This document shows, one piece after another, positions 57,211-64,000 of a stretch of DNA of 64,000 nucleotides (the first letter of the stretch is position 1; every line of letters begins with the position of its first letter). The notes under the pieces are model-generated. The model was given only the letters and a program-made list of their open reading frames with translations, did no database searches and was not told the origin of the DNA. A program made the position numbers and the translations under genes. The stretch is taken from positions 231,109 through 295,108 of the forward strand of contig NZ_JAERWK010000003.1 of the NCBI RefSeq assembly GCF_016918035.1, in the 5' to 3' direction. The DNA comes from Nakamurella leprariae (GTDB lineage: Bacteria > Actinomycetota > Actinomycetes > Mycobacteriales > Nakamurellaceae).

Positions 57211-58848
57211 TCAGGCCAGTTCGACCAGGTCGAGATAGTCGGCGGACCAGTGGTCCTCCGTCCCGTCCGGCAGCAGGATGACCCGCTCCGGCTGCAGCGC
57301 GGTGACCGCGCCGGGATCGTGCGTCACCAGCACCACGGCGCCCGCGTACCGGCGCAACGCGTCCAGCACCTGCTCGCGGCTGGCGGGGTCCAGGTTGTTG
57401 GTCGGCTCGTCCAGCAACAGCACGTTCGCCGCGGACGACACGAGTCCGGCCAGGGCCAGCCGCGTCTTCTCGCCGCCGGACAGCGTCCCGGCCGGCTGAT
57501 CGAGCTGCTCACCGGTGAACAGGAAGGTGCCCAACAGGTTCCGCAGTTCCTGGGCGCCGGTGTCCGGCGCCGCGTGCCGGATGTTCTCCCACACGGTGGC
57601 GTCCGGATCGATGGTGTCGTGCTCCTGCGCGAAGTACCCGAGCTTGAGCCCGTGCCCGGCCTCGACCCCGCCGGTGTCGGCCCGTTCGATGCCGCCGAGC
57701 AATTTGAGCAAGGTCGTCTTGCCCGCGCCGTTCAGGCCCAGGACGACCACCCGACTGCCCCGGTCGATGGCCAGGTCGACCCCCGTGAAGATCTCCAACG
57801 AGCCGTACGACTTCGACAGGTTGGCCGCGGTCAGCGGCGTGCGCCCACAGGCGGCCGGGGCCGGGAAGCGGATCTTGGCGACCTTGTCGGCCACCCGCAC
57901 CTCGTCCAGCGAGGACAGCATCTGCTCGGCGCGCCGCACCATCTGGTGGGCGGCGGCGGCCTTGGTCGCCTTGGCGCCCAGCTTGGCCGCCTGGCTGATC
58001 AACGCGGACGCCTTCTTCTCGGCGTTCGCCCGCTCCCGCCGGCGACGCTGCTCGTCGGTGGCCCGCGCGTCCAGGTACCGCTTCCAGCCCATGTTGTAGA
58101 CGTCGAGTTCGCCCCGGACGGCGTCCAGGAACCAGACCTTGTTGACCACGGCCTCGAGCAGCTCGACGTCGTGCGAGATGATCACCAGGCCGCCCTGGAA
58201 CGACTTCAGGAAGTCCCGCAGCCAGGTGATCGAGTCGGCGTCCAGGTGGTTGGTCGGCTCGTCCAGCAGCAGCTGGGTGGCGCCCACCCCGGCGGCCCCG
58301 CTGCTGCCGTCGTCGGTCGCGGCCGCGAACAGGATCCGGGCGAGCTCGACCCGGCGGCGCTGACCACCGGACAGCGTCTTCATCGGCTGCACGAGCACCC
58401 GCTCGGGAAGGCCCAGGTTCGAGCAGATCCGCGCCGCCTCGGCCTCCGCGGCGTACCCACCGAGGGCGGAGAACCGCTCCTCGAGTCGGCCGTACTTCGC
58501 GGTGACGTCGTCGAGCGCCTTGCCGGTCAGCTCGGCCATCTGGATGTGCACCTTGGCCAGCTCGGCGTGCAGCACGTCCAGGCCGCGGGCGGACAGCACC
58601 CGGTCGCGCGCCGACATCTCCAGGTCGCCCTCGCGGGGGTCCTGCGGCAGGTAGCCCACCGGTCCGGAGCTGGTCACGGCGCCGGCGTAGGGCGCGCCGT
58701 CTCCGGACAGCACCCGCATGGTGGTGGTCTTGCCGGCGCCGTTGCGGCCGACCAGGCCGATGCGGTCGCCCGCTTGGACGCGCAGCGTGGTGTCGGCGAG
58801 CAGGATCCGGGTCCCGGCCCGCAGTTCCAGGCCGGTTGCGGTGATCAC
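57211..58848 (-). CDS. ABC-F family ATPase
   Basis: 545-aa soluble protein with two ATPase domains: Walker A GLVGRNGAGKT and VLGLNGAGKT, signatures LSGGQRRRVELARIL and LSGGEKTRLALAGL, and Walker B LLLDEPTNHLD and LLLDEPTNNLD. The linker (about 245-325) is rich in Arg, Lys and Ala as in ribosome-associated ABC-F factors. A GSSGAAG-type insertion sits before the first Walker B. It may act as a translation factor or antibiotic-protection protein. GTG 8 nt after TAGACT on the minus strand, so probably leaderless. Confidence 0.95.
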   Translation of the reverse strand: MITATGLELRAGTRILLADTTLRVQAGDRIGLVGRNGAGKTTTMRVLSGDGAPYAGAVTSSGPVGYLPQDPREGDLEMSARDRVLSARGLDVLHAELAKVHIQMAELTGKALDDVTAKYGRLEERFSALGGYAAEAEAARICSNLGLPERVLVQPMKTLSGGQRRRVELARILFAAATDDGSSGAAGVGATQLLLDEPTNHLDADSITWLRDFLKSFQGGLVIISHDVELLEAVVNKVWFLDAVRGELDVYNMGWKRYLDARATDEQRRRRERANAEKKASALISQAAKLGAKATKAAAAHQMVRRAEQMLSSLDEVRVADKVAKIRFPAPAACGRTPLTAANLSKSYGSLEIFTGVDLAIDRGSRVVVLGLNGAGKTTLLKLLGGIERADTGGVEAGHGLKLGYFAQEHDTIDPDATVWENIRHAAPDTGAQELRNLLGTFLFTGEQLDQPAGTLSGGEKTRLALAGLVSSAANVLLLDEPTNNLDPASREQVLDALRRYAGAVVLVTHDPGAVTALQPERVILLPDGTEDHWSADYLDLVELA

Positions 58849-58859
58849 GTGGATCGAGT

Positions 58860-60110
58860 CTACCGGCCGACCGGCGGCTGACCGGCTGCGTCGCCGGGTG
58901 ATTCCGGACTCGCTGGCTGTGCCGCGGTCGTGGACCGGGAGCCTGCGAGCCGCCGGCGCAGCGCCAGTCCCGCCAGCGGGTAGATGAGCACCGACAGCAA
59001 CCCGGCGGCGACGAGGGCCGCCGCCAGGCTCGGCGTCAGCACCTGCTCGTCCAGCCCCATCTGGGTCACCGCGATCACGATCGGCAGGCCGGTCGCACCG
59101 AGCAGCACCAGCGCGCCGCGGTCGCCGGGCGACGACCCGACCGGCGCGCTGAGCAGCGCCGGGAGCCCGCGGACCAACAGCAATGCCACCAGCAGGCCTG
59201 GGACCAGCAGCATGGCGCCGCCGTCGGCGAGCAACGCGCGCAGATCGAAGGTCAGCCCGGTGTTCAGGAAGAACAGCGGTACCAGGAACCCGAACCCGAC
59301 CGCGTCGAGCTTGGACTCGACCCGGTGGACGTGGTCCAGCGGCGCTCCGTTGAAGATGATCTTGACCAGCACGCCGGCGGTGAAGGCGCCGATGAGCAGG
59401 TCGAGCCCGAGCACCATGCTGACCGCCACCAGCACGGCGACCACGAACAGCACGATGCGCACGGCGAACTGGCCGCTGGTGTCCAGGGTGGCGGCGATGA
59501 GCCGGTGCAGCCGCAGGTGGGTCCCCCGGGCGGCAAGCAGGATGGCGGCCGCCGCGAGGACCACGAAGCCGATGAGCACCACGGCGGCGGTGCCCGGGTT
59601 CCGACCGGACAGGAACAGTGCGATCGCCACCAGCGGGCCGAACTCACCGACGGCGCCCACCGCCATCACGGCGGACCCGAACGGTGCCCCCAGCAACCCG
59701 GCGTCCCGCATGATCGGCACCAGCGCGCCGAGCGCGGTGCTGGTCAGCGCGATGCCGACGAAGACGCCGGTCGCCGGGTCCGGGGCCAGCAGCAGCGCGC
59801 CGCCGACGCCCAGCACCAGGGACAGCAGCCAGCCGAGCACCGACCTGCGCAGCGGCCGCCCGCGGATCCGACCGAAGTCGATCTCGTACCCAGCCAGGAA
59901 GAACAGCATCACCACGCCGAACTCGGCCAGGAAGTCGAGCAGTTGGCTGGGATCGACCCAGCCCAGCACCGCCGGGCCGATCAGCACGCCCAGCAGCAGT
60001 TCGACGACGATGAGCGGGAGTTCGATGACCCGTCCCACCAGCCGGGCCAGGACGGGCGCGACCGCGACCGCGCCGACCACCAGCACGAGGTCGACCCCGG
60101 TCACGTCCAT
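58860..60110 (-). CDS. CPA2-family cation:proton antiporter
   Basis: 416-aa membrane protein with about 12 to 13 segments: ELPLIVVELLLGVLIGPAVLG, FLAEFGVVMLFFLAGYEID, TSTALGALVPIMRDAG, LDLLIGAFTAGVLV and FFLNTGLTFDL mark the KefB/NapA group. No C-terminal TrkA-N domain, only a short hydrophilic tail. It would exchange Na or K for protons. Its stop lies 11 bp before the ABC-F start, within that gene's promoter. Confidence 0.92.
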   Translation of the reverse strand: MDVTGVDLVLVVGAVAVAPVLARLVGRVIELPLIVVELLLGVLIGPAVLGWVDPSQLLDFLAEFGVVMLFFLAGYEIDFGRIRGRPLRRSVLGWLLSLVLGVGGALLLAPDPATGVFVGIALTSTALGALVPIMRDAGLLGAPFGSAVMAVGAVGEFGPLVAIALFLSGRNPGTAAVVLIGFVVLAAAAILLAARGTHLRLHRLIAATLDTSGQFAVRIVLFVVAVLVAVSMVLGLDLLIGAFTAGVLVKIIFNGAPLDHVHRVESKLDAVGFGFLVPLFFLNTGLTFDLRALLADGGAMLLVPGLLVALLLVRGLPALLSAPVGSSPGDRGALVLLGATGLPIVIAVTQMGLDEQVLTPSLAAALVAAGLLSVLIYPLAGLALRRRLAGSRSTTAAQPASPESPGDAAGQPPVGR

Positions 60111-60188
60111 GACAGTCCCCCGCGTTCCCCCGTCGGCCGACGCCCCGGACCCCTCCGGCCGGCCGAGCGGATCATCGCATCCGGACGA

Positions 60189-62762
<2,574 letters not shown>

Positions 62763-62833
62763 GCCCCGGCGGGGTGCTCGATCGGCGGAACCGGGGGGCC
62801 CGAGCGGGGAGCCGGCCCGGCGATACTGGACCG

Positions 62834-63085
62834 GTGAAGCTTCCGCGCGGGTGGTCGGTGTTCCTGGTGCTGGCCGGGGTGTTCAATGTGGCCATCTGGC
62901 CGCGGTTCGGCGTGGCGATCTGGAACGACGAGCGGGCCTGGTCCGGACCGATCGGGTCGTCCAGCCCGACCGGTTTCCTCTGGGTGCATGCCGTGCTCAT
63001 CGTGTCGGCGATGGCCATCGGCCTCGGGGTGGGCGTGCTCGGCGGACTCACCCTGGTGCGGTCCCGCCGGACCGCCGGCGTCTGA
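62834..63085 (+). CDS. SCO4848-like small membrane protein
   Basis: 83-aa protein with two membrane segments and the SCO4848-family pattern (MKLPRGWSVFLVLAGVFN, IWPRFGVAIWNDERAW, SPTGFLWVHAVL). Function unknown. The GTG lies 6 nt after GATACT, so it is probably leaderless. Its stop TGA directly abuts the stop of the convergent dedA-like gene. Confidence 0.85.
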   Translation: MKLPRGWSVFLVLAGVFNVAIWPRFGVAIWNDERAWSGPIGSSSPTGFLWVHAVLIVSAMAIGLGVGVLGGLTLVRSRRTAGV

Positions 63086-63829
63086 TCAGGCCGGGCCGCG
63101 GTCGGGTCCGGCGACGTTCTCGGTGAGGTCCGCGGTGACCTCGTCGATCTCCCGGGCGCGGGCCTGGTTGCGGCGGACCCGCCTGATCACGAACACGGTC
63201 AGCGCGACGGCGACGAGCCCGATGACGACCCACTGCAGCACGCCCGACCAGCCCTCGACGAAGTGCCAGTTCTGGCCGAGGAGGTAGCCCGCGAGCACGA
63301 AGACGGTGTTCCAGATGAGGCTGCCGGCCGTGGTGAGCAGGGTGAACTTGACCACGTGCATCCGCTCCACCCCGGCCGGGATGGAGATGAGACTGCGGAA
63401 CAGCGGGATGAACCGTCCGAAGAACACCGCAGCGCTGCCGTGCCGGTGGAACCAGGCGACCGTCTTGTCGACGTCGTCGCCGTCCATCAGCGGCAGGCGC
63501 TCGGCGATGGCCCGTAGCCGCGCCTGACCGACGGTGCGGCCGAGGGTGTAGAGGGCGAGCGCGCCCACCAGCGATCCGAGCGTGGTGGCGACGATGACCC
63601 AGACCAGCGAGAAGGTGCCCAGGCTGGCGGTGAACCCGGCCAGCGGCAGGATGACCTCGCTGGGCAGCGGCGGGAACAGGTTCTCCAGGGCGATGGCCAG
63701 CCCGGCGCCGAGGACCCCGAGCTGTTCCATCAGGTCGACGGCCCACCCGGCGATGCCGCCGACGTCCGCCGAGCCCGTCGCGGGTGCGGCGAGGGGCCGG
63801 GCGGTCGACAGCAACGCGATGGCAGACAT
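63086..63829 (-). CDS. DedA-family membrane protein
   Basis: 247-aa membrane protein with the DedA signature ENLFPPLPSEVILPLAGF, GSLVGALALYTLGRTVG, FFGRFIPLFRSLISIPAGVERM and a later GSLIWNTVFVLAGYLLG. DedA proteins move lipid carriers such as undecaprenyl phosphate or support proton balance. The hydrophilic tail has basic repeats. The ATG at 63829 is used; an upstream in-frame GTG would add eight residues. Confidence 0.93.
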   Translation of the reverse strand: MSAIALLSTARPLAAPATGSADVGGIAGWAVDLMEQLGVLGAGLAIALENLFPPLPSEVILPLAGFTASLGTFSLVWVIVATTLGSLVGALALYTLGRTVGQARLRAIAERLPLMDGDDVDKTVAWFHRHGSAAVFFGRFIPLFRSLISIPAGVERMHVVKFTLLTTAGSLIWNTVFVLAGYLLGQNWHFVEGWSGVLQWVVIGLVAVALTVFVIRRVRRNQARAREIDEVTADLTENVAGPDRGPA

Positions 63830-63920
63830 TGCCGTCCACGGTACGGGCCGCAATGTCCAGCACGAGTGATGTCCGTACGACGTCCAGGGTGATCTCGGGG
63901 GTTCGTCAGGGATGACCCGG

Positions 63921-64000
63921 GACGGGGGCGCCCCCCCCCCCCCCCGGGGGGGGCCCCCGGGGGGGGCGCGGGGGGGGGGGGGGGGCGGGGGGCGGGGGGG
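63921..64000. other. Low-complexity C/G runs at window end
   Basis: From 63921 the sequence is almost only runs of C and G of 5 to 15 bases. It is most likely a low-quality contig end. Between 63830 and 63920 I see only the upstream region of the dedA-like gene. Confidence 0.8.

Overview
The window is about 72% G+C with dense, short-spaced genes, many GTG starts, ATGA/GTGA stop-start overlaps and several apparently leaderless genes (a TAnnnT -10 box 6 to 8 nt before the start codon). An InhA/MabA-type fabG-inhA pair, an Rpf-like resuscitation factor, an acn-acnR pair, DUF3097, DUF5709, an SCO4848-like membrane protein and an MhuD-like protein all point to an actinomycete. By inference it lies near the Nakamurellales/Frankiales/Corynebacteriales side of the class. 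No rRNA, tRNA, CRISPR array or insertion sequence was found. The last 80 bases are low-complexity C/G runs that look like a poor-quality contig end.

Layout. 1-10.1 kb: 3' end of malQ, an Rpf-LysM hydrolase behind a c-di-AMP (ydaO-type) riboswitch, glutathione peroxidase, pgi, an enoyl-CoA hydratase, glpX, a decayed glgC-like gene, an acyltransferase and purU. 10.1-20.9 kb: a RiPP (NHLM/LanM-type) cluster. 20.9-30.7 kb: MhuD-like monooxygenase, TSUP permease, MarR regulator, NADH dehydrogenase II, an MFS remnant, a DUF998 protein, a Lnu-like nucleotidyltransferase, DUF2277 and TerC. 30.7-36 kb: a complete peptide ABC importer coupled to a P1-family aminopeptidase. 36-45.5 kb: SPFH/NfeD pair, DUF3097, a chelatase, inhA, fabG and a VWA-DUF58-MoxR operon. 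45.6-64 kb: a MobA-like protein, NlpC/P60 hydrolase, acn with its AcnR operator and acnR, a sugar-type binding protein, DoxX, small HTH protein, ABC-F protein, CPA2 antiporter, Tex, SCO4848-like protein and DedA.

The most interesting part is the RiPP cluster at 10103-20836. A minus-strand operon encodes a HlyD-like adaptor, a C39-peptidase ABC exporter and a second NHLM-type ABC exporter. Divergent from it are a LanM-like enzyme and four tandem precursors with nitrile-hydratase-like (NHLP) leaders. The LanM dehydratase half keeps its kinase-like catalytic residues, but I cannot find the zinc-ligand motifs in the cyclase half. The four predicted cores share one Cys in total, mostly begin with Thr-Thr-Pro, and are hydrophobic peptides with GxxxG motifs. 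This suggests a four-component set of dehydrated but ring-free, membrane-active peptides instead of ordinary lanthipeptides.

Other themes are layered control of cell-wall hydrolases (a riboswitch plus possible MtrA sites upstream of rpf), textbook acn autoregulation, two decaying genes, and four unrelated short tandem repeats in intergenic DNA.
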